A stretch of 64,000 nucleotides of DNA from JAAFHB01 sp037133495 (GTDB lineage Bacteria > Bacteroidota > Bacteroidia > Bacteroidales > Prolixibacteraceae): contig JBAXOA010000007.1 of the NCBI GenBank assembly GCA_037133495.1, forward strand, positions 1 through 64,000, read 5' to 3'. The notes under the pieces are model-generated. The model made no database searches and was not told the origin of the DNA. It saw nothing but the letters and a program-made list of their open reading frames with translations. The position numbers and the translations under genes were made by a program. Shown here piece after piece: positions 24,468 to 33,023 of this stretch (positions are counted from its first letter, which is position 1; every line of letters starts with the position of its first letter).

Positions 24468-25256
24468 TTATTTTACCTCTTTTAATCTGAATACACCCCT
24501 CCAATTGTAACTGTTTGGGTAAGCATTGGCTGTTGGAACAGTTGTGGTTGTATAGACAATGGAATCGTTTGATGTAGTGTAAGTCCCGTTGTGATGAGTA
24601 TAATCTATCGGTACGGCACTGCTGGCTGTTCCGCCAAAGAAATCAACCAGAAGTTTTCCCGAACTATCAACCTTGTATGGAGATAAAGGATAAATGGTCA
24701 CCGGATAATTGGGAACCATCATCTTCCACCCTTTGGCAGAAAGGAAAATCCAGACGCAATCCAAGGGGGTTGTTGTTCCAACTTTCACAAATGTACCTCT
24801 GAACACTCTCGTGGAAAGGGCATTCGACTGAGCAATCATATCAAAAGCAAGATATCCCCCAAGGTAGGTCGTATCAACCTTGGCAAAATTGACATTCTGG
24901 TTGCTATAACTGAGATCTCCCTTCCATATTCCCTTATTGGTTGTTAAATCGAGATTACTTCCGCTTAAAGTCCAGGTAACAGGTGATCCTGTTGTAATGG
25001 TAATTGCTGCACGTGAAGTGTGATTATCAATGGTCATCAATGTCCCCGCCCCGGTAGATCCTGTCCCGTTTAAGGTCATTATTTTCATTACATCTCCGTT
25101 ATAAAATTGTTGATAAAGAAAATTATAAGCAGGTAAACCAATCCATTTTGTCCCATTGAGAGGAAAGGTCGTATCAGAACTTTCCTTTTTGCAGGAAGTG
25201 AAGACCAATGCATTCATTAACCAGAAGGCAATGACCAATAATAAGTATTTTCTCAT
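24468..25256 (-). CDS. PUL surface lipoprotein of unknown fold
   Basis: This 262-residue protein carries a lipoprotein signal ending ALVFTSCKKES. The rest is a threonine/serine-rich beta-type sequence with no recognisable catalytic motif. It lies directly after susD (55 bases), the position usually held by SusE/F-like or other surface glycan-binding proteins. A role in glycan binding at the cell surface is therefore inferred from context. No closer family can be named from the sequence. Confidence 0.8.
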   Translation of the reverse strand: MRKYLLLVIAFWLMNALVFTSCKKESSDTTFPLNGTKWIGLPAYNFLYQQFYNGDVMKIMTLNGTGSTGAGTLMTIDNHTSRAAITITTGSPVTWTLSGSNLDLTTNKGIWKGDLSYSNQNVNFAKVDTTYLGGYLAFDMIAQSNALSTRVFRGTFVKVGTTTPLDCVWIFLSAKGWKMMVPNYPVTIYPLSPYKVDSSGKLLVDFFGGTASSAVPIDYTHHNGTYTTSNDSIVYTTTTVPTANAYPNSYNWRGVFRLKEVK

Positions 25257-25311
25257 AATATTTATATTTTAAGATTTTTATGCTTTCTAACAGTCAGCTT
25301 TCCTGTAAATG

Positions 25312-27180
25312 TTAATTTAGTTTAGGATTAAACGGGCCGCCATAACTGACACTTTGTTGCACCAATGGATCGGATAATAAAACTCCGGTAGGAATACCCT
25401 CCAACGCGTTTGAATCAAACGGATTCAAAACGACTTTGGCTTGATCGGCTATTAATATGATACTGGAGAACATTTGCTGGTAAAGTTGGTCGGGATTGGT
25501 ACTCTTTGTTATCGTATCGTCCAGCGCCCTGTATACGTCATCATTGCTCAACCCTAAACTGGACAACTTTCCAATGACAATCGTGGCTCCGTTCCGTGCA
25601 GCTTTTAGTTTTAAGGCATCGACGCCGGGTACATTAATAATTGACGACAGACCAAGGAAGTTCTTGTACTGGCGGAAGTCACTGAATAAGACCCTCCGTT
25701 TGATATCCCAGACCCGTTTCCCCTCGTAAGCAAATTCGACCAGCCGCTCATTCATAATAATTTTGAGCCAGCTATCGTGGTTGTTTGGCACGGAGGCCAA
25801 CCCGTAACTCCCGTCGAGGTTCACGATACCGGCCCTGCTACGGATCGGTGTTAAAAGGCCGGCCACCTCTCCACGGTGTGCATCGAGTTCGTTCGCACAT
25901 TCTGCCAAATTGAGCAGTATTTCGGCATAACGATAAATAGGCCAGTTTGTTTGTACCTGAGTGGCCTCCTGTAGGACATTGAGGGTCGTATCGATCCCTT
26001 TTCTGCTTAGAAATCCGGAAGCACCGGAGTAGTCGCCCTGAATAACCCCGTCAAAGATCCACTCATGCCGGATCGGATTAGGAATTGCACCCGGAACTGC
26101 AGGAAATATATATGGGGCACCGTTATAGGCGATGGTTTGCTTAAATCGGGGATCCCGATTTTTCCAATAGAGCTTTCTGTCGTAAGTGTAGGCCGAGGTC
26201 AGCGTATCTTTGCCGTCGGCCATCATATAGCGCTGAACCAGGTTCCAGGTTGAAGCATATTGTTTTATAGCATAGAGCCCGGCAGAATTGGTTATCGGAT
26301 AGCTATATTCAATTTGGTAAATCCACTCTTTTGCAGCCCCAACTTTATCATAAAACATCCCTGTATAGGGGGGAGTTTTACCAATCTTGGTAGTATATAG
26401 TCCGTAACCTTTTCCATCGAGATAGGTTTTGGCTGCACTTACCGCAGTGTAGGCATCGGTCCAGTAGGTTTGGTTGGGGGTGGTACAAAAGATGGGGCTC
26501 GCTTTCCACATCAGCACTTCACTCTTAAGGATCATTGCGATCGGTTTGGTGACTCTGAACTTGTCGTAGCCAGATATGGCAGCACCCGCTGCTGTTGGTT
26601 CTGGCAAGTTAACAATGGCGCTGTCGAGCAGTTGGGTAATATAGTTGAAACAATCGATCGTTGTGTTTCTTGGCCGCCCAAGTGCAGCAAAATCCGTGCT
26701 GGGTTCAATCACATCTTTTATGATCGGGACCCCGCCGAACGTTTTGACTAACCTGAAATACTGAAAAGCCAGAAAGAAAAATCCCTGCCCTTTTAACCAC
26801 TTTTTGGAGGCATAGTTACCCTGGTTGACATTTGCAAAGAACAGATTCAGGCTCCGGATATCCTGATAGCAAGCCCCAAAACTGGCAGCACCCTTTATGC
26901 CACTCCCTGCGACAGACATTTGATCGCTATTGAAAGCGGTCCAGACCCCCATATTCCATAACCCCCACTCCTCGGTTGCCGGGGCATCACTTTGGGATAA
27001 ATAGTTTAGCGTAAGCCTGTAGAATGAATTGATATACTGCGAGGTGAAAGCCTCGTTACTCCATACTAAGTCAGGGGTGAGATTTTTATAATTTGTAATA
27101 TCATCGTACACTCTTGAACACGACATTAGGCTCATCGTGATTACCAGAAGAATTACGTATGTTTTTTTAATCATTTTCAT
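25312..27180 (-). CDS. SusD/RagB family glycan-binding lipoprotein
   Basis: The 622-residue protein starts with a lipoprotein signal (SLMSCSRVYDD). It shows the SusD/RagB pattern: the N-terminal SQYINSFYRL region, TPR-like helices (GQGFFFLAFQYFRLVKTFGGVPII), LMWKASPIF, and the C-terminal EILLNLAECANEL and RLVEFAYEGKRVWDIKRR motifs. It caps the SusC channel on the outer face of the outer membrane and hands over oligosaccharides. It follows susC by 37 bases in the same transcript. At 622 residues it is slightly long for the family. Confidence 0.95.
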   Translation of the reverse strand: MKMIKKTYVILLVITMSLMSCSRVYDDITNYKNLTPDLVWSNEAFTSQYINSFYRLTLNYLSQSDAPATEEWGLWNMGVWTAFNSDQMSVAGSGIKGAASFGACYQDIRSLNLFFANVNQGNYASKKWLKGQGFFFLAFQYFRLVKTFGGVPIIKDVIEPSTDFAALGRPRNTTIDCFNYITQLLDSAIVNLPEPTAAGAAISGYDKFRVTKPIAMILKSEVLMWKASPIFCTTPNQTYWTDAYTAVSAAKTYLDGKGYGLYTTKIGKTPPYTGMFYDKVGAAKEWIYQIEYSYPITNSAGLYAIKQYASTWNLVQRYMMADGKDTLTSAYTYDRKLYWKNRDPRFKQTIAYNGAPYIFPAVPGAIPNPIRHEWIFDGVIQGDYSGASGFLSRKGIDTTLNVLQEATQVQTNWPIYRYAEILLNLAECANELDAHRGEVAGLLTPIRSRAGIVNLDGSYGLASVPNNHDSWLKIIMNERLVEFAYEGKRVWDIKRRVLFSDFRQYKNFLGLSSIINVPGVDALKLKAARNGATIVIGKLSSLGLSNDDVYRALDDTITKSTNPDQLYQQMFSSIILIADQAKVVLNPFDSNALEGIPTGVLLSDPLVQQSVSYGGPFNPKLN

Positions 27181-27217
27181 GATATATTATATTTTAGAAA
27201 TTAATAAAATAATTCTT

Positions 27218-30200
27218 TCAGAGCGTTATATTAAGCCCTAATGAATAGTTCCTGAGAATCGGATAAGCCGTTTGGTCACGGGATTCCGGATCAACATATT
27301 TCGGACACATCTTGTAGATCATAAACGGGTTTTCCATATTAACAAAGAACTTTAATCCCTGAATACCTACTTTATGCAAAAGAAAGTTTGGTATCGTGTA
27401 ACTCAAAGAAATATTTTTCATACGCATAAAGCCCATGTTGCGGAGATAATAGTCAGCGGCCATGCCGGAACCAGCAGTTGGCAGGAGTCCATAATCAGAA
27501 TATTTTCCGGCATAAATTAGGGATGGTCCGGCATTAATGTTGTCGAAGTTCCACTGGTTAGGCCAATAATCCAGGTAGTTTTGGAAATTACCGACTACGT
27601 TTTGCCAAATAGCACCAGTACCTGCAGCAATCATATTTAATTCGATCCTTTTCCACCTTAGATTCACATTAAGACCAAAAGTCAATCGGGGTGAATTATA
27701 TTTGCCAGGTACATAATACTTATCGTCCTGACCATTTTGATTGACGCCTCCATCGGGGGAGTTCGCGAATATCGTGTTATTTGGTCCGCGAATATCCTGG
27801 GCATTTAACATACCCGGTTGAACCATAGTACCCATTACCAGATGACGGGTCGCACCCACCCCTTGTTCGGCCATGATCCGTTCAGCTTCAGCCATGGTCC
27901 TTACCACACCAGTTCCTGTGCCATTGACTGCATCATTCCATACCAGATTCCTATCCATTGGGTGGCCATTCGGGTTCTGATAATCGCGTGTTCCCAGGGC
28001 AACATCCTGAAGCAGGATCTTGTTCGAAGTAAAGGCGATATTTCCGCCGGCAGAAAATGTAAACTCCCCAATTTTATGGTTGTAATTTGCATTAACCTCC
28101 AACCCCTGGGCACTCACCTCGCCATAATTTACCGCGGGCAAATTTGCCCCGACGACAAGTGGGGTTGTCGAGGTACGGTTGCCAAGAATGTCTGTTGTCT
28201 TGTTGTACCATCCTTCAGCCGAAAAGGTTAAGTCATTTTCTAAAAATCCAAAATCGAGCCCGATGTTATAGTTGAAATTTCTCTCCCAGGTAATATTAGG
28301 ATTTGGAACAACAGAAGTTACCAACGCAGTAACTACAGTGGTTCCATAAGTTGGCTGACCGCCGCCTGCGAATGTATTCTGCCACTGCCAGGCAGCAGTG
28401 TTGTCCGTCCCGGTTACACCATAGGAACCCCTGAGCTTAAGGCTGCTGATAACAGACCTGATCGGGTCGAAAAAAGACTCTTTTGAAATAATCCAGCCAG
28501 CAGAAATTGCGGGGAAGTTACCATATCTGTGGGCAGGGGCGAATCTGTAAGAACCATCCCTACGTACGGTGGCTCCCAAAATATACTTGCCACTGTAGTC
28601 ATAATCCAACCGGCCAATCCATGAAGTCATGCCGTCCTGACCGTTTCTATCACCGGCATTCGTTTGATTGACAGGATCATTACTTCCTCCGCTAATCTCA
28701 TTATAAGATTCGAGGCTATAACCCTGGCGGTAGGCCTGTATAGACCCACCTGTACTGCCGCGAAATTCGTAACCGGCAAACGCCGAGATATTGTGATTGC
28801 CAAAGGAATTGGCATAATTTAGCTGATAATTACCTTGATAACCTGAATTTTTACTGTAATCTTCAGTTAAATTGGCATACGTATTGTTATTTAGTGGATT
28901 CCTGTATCTCCATCCGTTTGCATTGGCATAATCGAACTGATTGGTCACAATGTGCCTGTTCATTATAAAATTATAGTAATAGGGAGACACACTCCACAAT
29001 TTATCATTCGAGAATTTATTGTTATAGGCGAACTGGACACTTGCGTTTAACCCCTTTATTCCGGGTATCGTATATTTGAGTGAAGCCTGCGGGTTAATAT
29101 TAAAATTATAAAACGCACTGGATCCCCCCTGACCCTGCATGACTGTAGCGACTATAGGATCAATAGGATAAGTCACCCCATCAATTACCTGGGAATAAGG
29201 GGTAACCGGTTTTCGCGTATAAAGGTAACCAAAGCTTATCCCCGCTCCGCTGATATCCCCGGTAGGGCGTGTATTTTTATCCCATGAGGCGGACAAATTG
29301 AAGTCTAAAACTAACCTGTTGGTCAATTTACTATTTAGCTTGGTCCGGATGGTGTATTTCTCGTAATTCACGCCCAGAGCAGGATGGTCTGTGGTATTCC
29401 AGCTTGCCGACAAAAAATATTTTGACTTGTCATTCCCTCCACTTAAAGAGAGGTTGTGATTTTTTGAACGGGGGTTGGACCAAAAGTCGTTGTAGGCGTT
29501 ATAGGAATGGGTTTTGAAATAGTCTAATTCGGCGGGTGAAAACCAACCAGCATCATTGGCAGGCCTTCCGACTAATTTGTTCGTGTTGTTAATATTCAGG
29601 GCATAGTCATAAGCATTCAATTTATGAAGTAAGAGATATGGAGTACTTGAAGCATAAGAAAATCCATAATTAACCGTTAACTTCCCCGATACCCCGGTTT
29701 TCGTATTCACCAGAAGAACTCCGTTACCGGCCTTCATCCCGTAAATTGCTGCCGAAGCAGCATCTTTCAGGATACTCAGGCTCGCAATGTCTTCGGGATT
29801 CAAGGCTTGAAAAGCCGCCTGGTCCCTTACTACACCATCAATGACATAGAGTACGCCGGATCCTGTATTCCACGAAGAAGGAGAACGAACCGTGATTGAG
29901 GGATCCACCCCTGGCAGTGATGTTGTAGCGGTAACCCTTACCCCTGCTGCAAGGCCAGTCAAAAGACTCAGGTTAGATGTCACAGCGCCACGACTGGTTA
30001 ATTCTGTACTTTGTACCGTCGCAATTGAACCGGTGAGTTTTTCGCGGGTTGTTGTTATTCCATATCCGACTGTAACTATTTCGCTTAATTGAACAGCTTG
30101 CTCTTTCAATGTAATATTGAAGTTGGTCTTTCCGTCCAGGGTGATTTCCTGAGACTTCATCCCAATAAAAGAGAAAACCAAAACTTTTGTGCCTGCGGGT

Positions 30201-30748
30201 AATGAAAATTTGAATTTTCCGTCATTATCAGTTGTCGTGCCTAATAACGTTCCTTTTATTGAAACCGTCGCACCCGGTATCGGAAGACCTTTTGGATCAA
30301 TAACAGTACCTGAAACCTCTTGTCTCTGGGGTTGTTCAGCCAATAATAATATTGCTTTTGGAGAGGATAAGGTGGAAAGGTCTTTGCTGTTATAGAGAAA
30401 GATCTGACGATCATCGATCAGATAGGAGACGCCCGTCCCTTGAAATATCTGATCCAATACTTCGGCAATCGCTTTTGAACGGACTGAAATTGACCGGTTC
30501 GAAACTGAACTAATATATACAGCATCGTAAACAAAGATAAATTCGCTGTTGCTTTCGATTGAATGTATAATATCCTGAACTGTTGAGTTTTGGATATCCA
30601 GGTCAATCCTGGTTTTTTGCGAATAGGAGCTTGCAGATAACGATAACGCCCCGATAAACAATATAAATGAAACTAATTTCATAACAAGAAAAAGCTGTCG
30701 GAGCTGATTTTTATACACAAAATCAACTCCTTTGTGTTTTTTTTTCAT
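27218..30748 (-). CDS. SusC/RagA TonB-dependent transporter with STN domain
   Basis: The 1176-residue outer-membrane receptor has a signal region (residues 17-44). An STN domain follows (about 45-125), the part that contacts a FecR anti-sigma factor. Next come a carboxypeptidase-regulatory-like domain (VSGTVIDPKGLPIPGATVSI), a TonB box region, the plug (LYVIDGVVRDQAAFQALNPE, SILKDAASAAIYG) and a 22-strand type barrel ending in a terminal aromatic-rich strand (LRNYSLGLNITL). I keep the first ATG because SusC proteins with STN domains usually carry such a long charged leader. The STN domain and the sigma/FecR pair directly upstream indicate trans-envelope induction by the glycan. Confidence 0.95.
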   Translation of the reverse strand: MKKKHKGVDFVYKNQLRQLFLVMKLVSFILFIGALSLSASSYSQKTRIDLDIQNSTVQDIIHSIESNSEFIFVYDAVYISSVSNRSISVRSKAIAEVLDQIFQGTGVSYLIDDRQIFLYNSKDLSTLSSPKAILLLAEQPQRQEVSGTVIDPKGLPIPGATVSIKGTLLGTTTDNDGKFKFSLPAGTKVLVFSFIGMKSQEITLDGKTNFNITLKEQAVQLSEIVTVGYGITTTREKLTGSIATVQSTELTSRGAVTSNLSLLTGLAAGVRVTATTSLPGVDPSITVRSPSSWNTGSGVLYVIDGVVRDQAAFQALNPEDIASLSILKDAASAAIYGMKAGNGVLLVNTKTGVSGKLTVNYGFSYASSTPYLLLHKLNAYDYALNINNTNKLVGRPANDAGWFSPAELDYFKTHSYNAYNDFWSNPRSKNHNLSLSGGNDKSKYFLSASWNTTDHPALGVNYEKYTIRTKLNSKLTNRLVLDFNLSASWDKNTRPTGDISGAGISFGYLYTRKPVTPYSQVIDGVTYPIDPIVATVMQGQGGSSAFYNFNINPQASLKYTIPGIKGLNASVQFAYNNKFSNDKLWSVSPYYYNFIMNRHIVTNQFDYANANGWRYRNPLNNNTYANLTEDYSKNSGYQGNYQLNYANSFGNHNISAFAGYEFRGSTGGSIQAYRQGYSLESYNEISGGSNDPVNQTNAGDRNGQDGMTSWIGRLDYDYSGKYILGATVRRDGSYRFAPAHRYGNFPAISAGWIISKESFFDPIRSVISSLKLRGSYGVTGTDNTAAWQWQNTFAGGGQPTYGTTVVTALVTSVVPNPNITWERNFNYNIGLDFGFLENDLTFSAEGWYNKTTDILGNRTSTTPLVVGANLPAVNYGEVSAQGLEVNANYNHKIGEFTFSAGGNIAFTSNKILLQDVALGTRDYQNPNGHPMDRNLVWNDAVNGTGTGVVRTMAEAERIMAEQGVGATRHLVMGTMVQPGMLNAQDIRGPNNTIFANSPDGGVNQNGQDDKYYVPGKYNSPRLTFGLNVNLRWKRIELNMIAAGTGAIWQNVVGNFQNYLDYWPNQWNFDNINAGPSLIYAGKYSDYGLLPTAGSGMAADYYLRNMGFMRMKNISLSYTIPNFLLHKVGIQGLKFFVNMENPFMIYKMCPKYVDPESRDQTAYPILRNYSLGLNITL

Positions 30749-30761
30749 AATTTTGTTTTGT

Positions 30762-30841
30762 AATTAAACATGAATGCCTTTGGGCATAAAAATTGTTGAT
30801 CGCGATCCGGTTAGTGTTTCGAGCGCTGACCGGATTTTTTT
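30762..30841 (+). ncRNA. Candidate antisense RNA over the susC leader (DonS-like)
   Basis: On the plus strand TAATTTTG at 30748-30755 matches a -7 box. A start near 30762 would give an RNA of about 80 bases ending at 30841. The sequence contains a short hairpin ATGCC-TTTG-GGCAT (about 30774-30787), a GATCGCGATC palindrome (30798-30807), then a 12-pair stem: ATCCGGTTAGTG (30805-30816) with CGCTGACCGGAT (30824-30835), including two G-U pairs. Seven T bases follow (30835-30841). The stem pairs fully, and has a U-run, only on the plus strand. The RNA would be complementary to the susC mRNA leader. Cis-encoded antisense sRNAs between anti-sigma and susC genes are known from Bacteroides. The -33 box is not obvious. 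Confidence 0.5.
30805..30841 (+). terminator. Intrinsic terminator on the plus strand between fecR and susC
   Basis: A 12-pair GC-rich stem (30805-30816 with 30824-30835, loop TTTCGAG) is followed by TTTTTTT. The U-run lies on the plus strand, opposite to every gene nearby. On the minus strand the stem has two C-A mismatches and no U-run. It therefore fits the end of an antisense transcript better than the end of fecR. Confidence 0.65.
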
Positions 30842-30846
30842 ATGGG

Positions 30847-32079
30847 TTAGTCTTTGATTAAATAACCTCCTTCCTTTTTAGAAAGCTTCATTTTTGAGAT
30901 AATTGCCAGCCCTCTAAGCACACGTTCAGGGTCATCCTTCAAATCAAGCTTCCCCGAAATTTTAAATGACCCCATGTCGCTTCTGAGCTGTATTTCAATA
31001 TTATAATATCTTGAAATTCTTTTCAAAAGACTTTCAAGGGGTTCATCATTAAAATTAATATATCCATAGGTCCAGGCTATTAAATTCTCAGGATGGTTAA
31101 TTTTCTTAACCACAAAGCTGTTCGTGTTATCCGAATACACTCCCCATTCACTTTGTTTCAGAACGACCTGCTCCCCGGCCATCTTTGTATTCTGAGGTGA
31201 TGAGAGTGAAATCTTGCCTTCCAAAAGGAGCGCTGAATAAGTATCTTCTACGCTATATGCCTGAACATCGAATTTTGTGCCCAAAACTTCAACTTTCAAC
31301 CGGTCGGTTTTCACATGAAATGGCCTTGTCACATCTTTTGTAACTTCAAAATATCCCTCGCCTTGTAAATATACTTCCCGGTATTTGCCTGTAAAAGTAG
31401 GGGGATAAACCAATCGCGAACCGGCATTGAGCCATACCTTTGTTCCGTCCGAAAGTTGAAGGGTTGCATATTTACCATAAGCGACAATCATTTGGTTAAA
31501 TTTCTCATTCCTGACATCCTGTACTATACCGGAGGTGTCATTAATGGTGACACTAGTCCCATCCGGGGAATAACGAATTTTGGCATCAACTGAAGCGACC
31601 TCGATTTTTTTTCCATCAGACAATATTAGTTGAGCTTTGGTGTAATCAACCTGATTGGAAGAGGCAAAGCGAATGATTGGTGAATCGTCAACATTTTTAA
31701 TCCCCGTGTAATAGAAAGCCAGAGTTCCTATTCCCAACAGTAAAATCATTACTGCAGCTACCCGAAGAACGATTCTAATAAAGGGCGTATTTGTTCTGAT
31801 ATTCAATGAAATGTTATTGATATTTTCGGATTTGGAAAGGGAACTTACAATTTCGAACCAGACCTTTCGCCTTTGTTCCTGTGTCGAAAAAATTTGTTTG
31901 TTTTCTATCGTCTCAAGCACTTGAATCGCCAGGTCGATGTTCCTCTCCTGCGTTGGAAATTGTGCTTTCAGTCCGGCGATGTACTCGTCCGAATGCGAAC
32001 CATCTTTAATCTTTCTGACAAATTCATCGTCGAGAAGGAAATCCGGGAGATCGTAGTTGAATTCTGTTTTATTTTTCAC
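30847..32079 (-). CDS. FecR family anti-sigma factor
   Basis: The 410-residue protein has a cytoplasmic N-terminal region that would bind sigma, a single membrane segment near residues 106-126 (IVLRVAAVMILLLGIGTLAF), a FecR domain (LQLSDGTKVWLNAGSRLVYP, GKYREVYLQGEGYFEVTKD) and a C-terminal DUF4974-type domain (NFNDEPLESLLKRISRYYN). It transmits occupancy of the SusC STN domain in the periplasm to the ECF sigma factor. It follows the sigma gene by 92 bases and precedes susC by 98 bases. Confidence 0.95.
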   Translation of the reverse strand: MKNKTEFNYDLPDFLLDDEFVRKIKDGSHSDEYIAGLKAQFPTQERNIDLAIQVLETIENKQIFSTQEQRRKVWFEIVSSLSKSENINNISLNIRTNTPFIRIVLRVAAVMILLLGIGTLAFYYTGIKNVDDSPIIRFASSNQVDYTKAQLILSDGKKIEVASVDAKIRYSPDGTSVTINDTSGIVQDVRNEKFNQMIVAYGKYATLQLSDGTKVWLNAGSRLVYPPTFTGKYREVYLQGEGYFEVTKDVTRPFHVKTDRLKVEVLGTKFDVQAYSVEDTYSALLLEGKISLSSPQNTKMAGEQVVLKQSEWGVYSDNTNSFVVKKINHPENLIAWTYGYINFNDEPLESLLKRISRYYNIEIQLRSDMGSFKISGKLDLKDDPERVLRGLAIISKMKLSKKEGGYLIKD

Positions 32080-32171
32080 GGTTTTAATTGTGCATTAACA
32101 TATTAATACTAAAGAGTGTGAAAATTTAAATGTATAGACAAGAATCGCAGAATATTTTTTAAAATACCTGC

Positions 32172-32795
32172 TTAAAAGATGGTTCTTAATATGCAAAAGA
32201 AAAGTTGGATCTTCTTTTGCATCATAGACTCAACATCTGCTTTGATCATTTTTATTGACCGATAGATGGAAGTACGGCACGATTTGACAGATATATTTAA
32301 AGTCTCAGATATCTCTTCATACGATAATTCGAGATCGAACTTTAAATAGAGTACCTCCTGCTGATTGGGTGTCAGTTTTTGTAAACTCTTTATCAGGAAC
32401 TTCTTTATATGTGCCTTTCCTTCCTTTTCAATAATTTCATCCTCTACCGAATATTCAGGTTTAAAGTGGAAATCAGGAATAATCTCGCTTACGATGGTTT
32501 TCTTGGATTTTTGGAACAGCGTAAATAATTCATTCCGGTATGCAATTAATAAATAATGCTTTACATTATTAATCTTCCCCAATCTTTCACGACCACTTAT
32601 CAGTTTGCTGAAGATGTTTTGGATAGCATCTTCAAGGACAGATTCATCACGGCAAAATTTATGCCCGAAATTCAATAATAAATCAAAATGCTCCTCGTAT
32701 ATGATTGCTAGTGCATTCATATCACCAGTTGTAATGAATGCATCCCATTCGGAATTAAAGGTGTTTTGAGTGCTTCCTTTTTTGTAAAGCCCCAT
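32172..32795 (-). CDS. ECF-type RNA polymerase sigma factor
   Basis: The 207-residue protein has sigma region 2 (LLNFGHKFCRDESVLEDAIQ, with the usual DAxQNIF core) and region 4 (LTPNQQEVLYLKFDLELSYE, then SETLNISVKSCRTSIYRS). There is no region 3, as is normal for ECF sigma factors. Together with the FecR gene directly downstream it forms the standard Bacteroidota sigma/anti-sigma pair that activates susCD expression. The upstream gap holds a strong dyad (32853-32896) and an 18-base palindrome containing a TATTTTTG -7 match. Confidence 0.95.
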   Translation of the reverse strand: MGLYKKGSTQNTFNSEWDAFITTGDMNALAIIYEEHFDLLLNFGHKFCRDESVLEDAIQNIFSKLISGRERLGKINNVKHYLLIAYRNELFTLFQKSKKTIVSEIIPDFHFKPEYSVEDEIIEKEGKAHIKKFLIKSLQKLTPNQQEVLYLKFDLELSYEEISETLNISVKSCRTSIYRSIKMIKADVESMMQKKIQLFFCILRTIF

Positions 32796-32820
32796 TTTAG
32801 CTTTTTGGTTTAGTTAATCG

Positions 32821-32896
32821 CAAAAATATATATTTTTGTGAATAACTAAACTATTGGCGCAATATTTTGAACAGGTTCGCAGAATATTGCGCCAAT
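32821..32896. promoter_or_regulatory. Palindrome and 14-bp inverted repeat upstream of the sigma gene
   Basis: CAAAAATATATATTTTTG (32821-32838) is a perfect palindrome and presents the -7 consensus TATTTTTG on both strands, 26 bases from the sigma start codon. Beyond it ATTGGCGCAATATT (32853-32866) and AATATTGCGCCAAT (32883-32896) form a perfect inverted repeat with a 16-base loop. It may be a regulator site, or the end of the transcript from 33024, though no U-run follows. Confidence 0.5.
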
Positions 32897-33023
32897 AATG
32901 ATTGACTGTTATTTCGCTTTCGGTTTTTATAGATTCATTTTTATCGATAGCTTTCTCGATAGTCACCCGGTGCAACTTTACAGAAAAGTGCGATTAAGAG
33001 ATACCGCTTCGTATTCATTGTCT

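Noticed and set aside
30805..30841. Stem-loop considered as the normal terminator of fecR
   Set aside because: On the minus strand the stem has mismatches and no U-run follows; it works as a terminator only on the plus strand.
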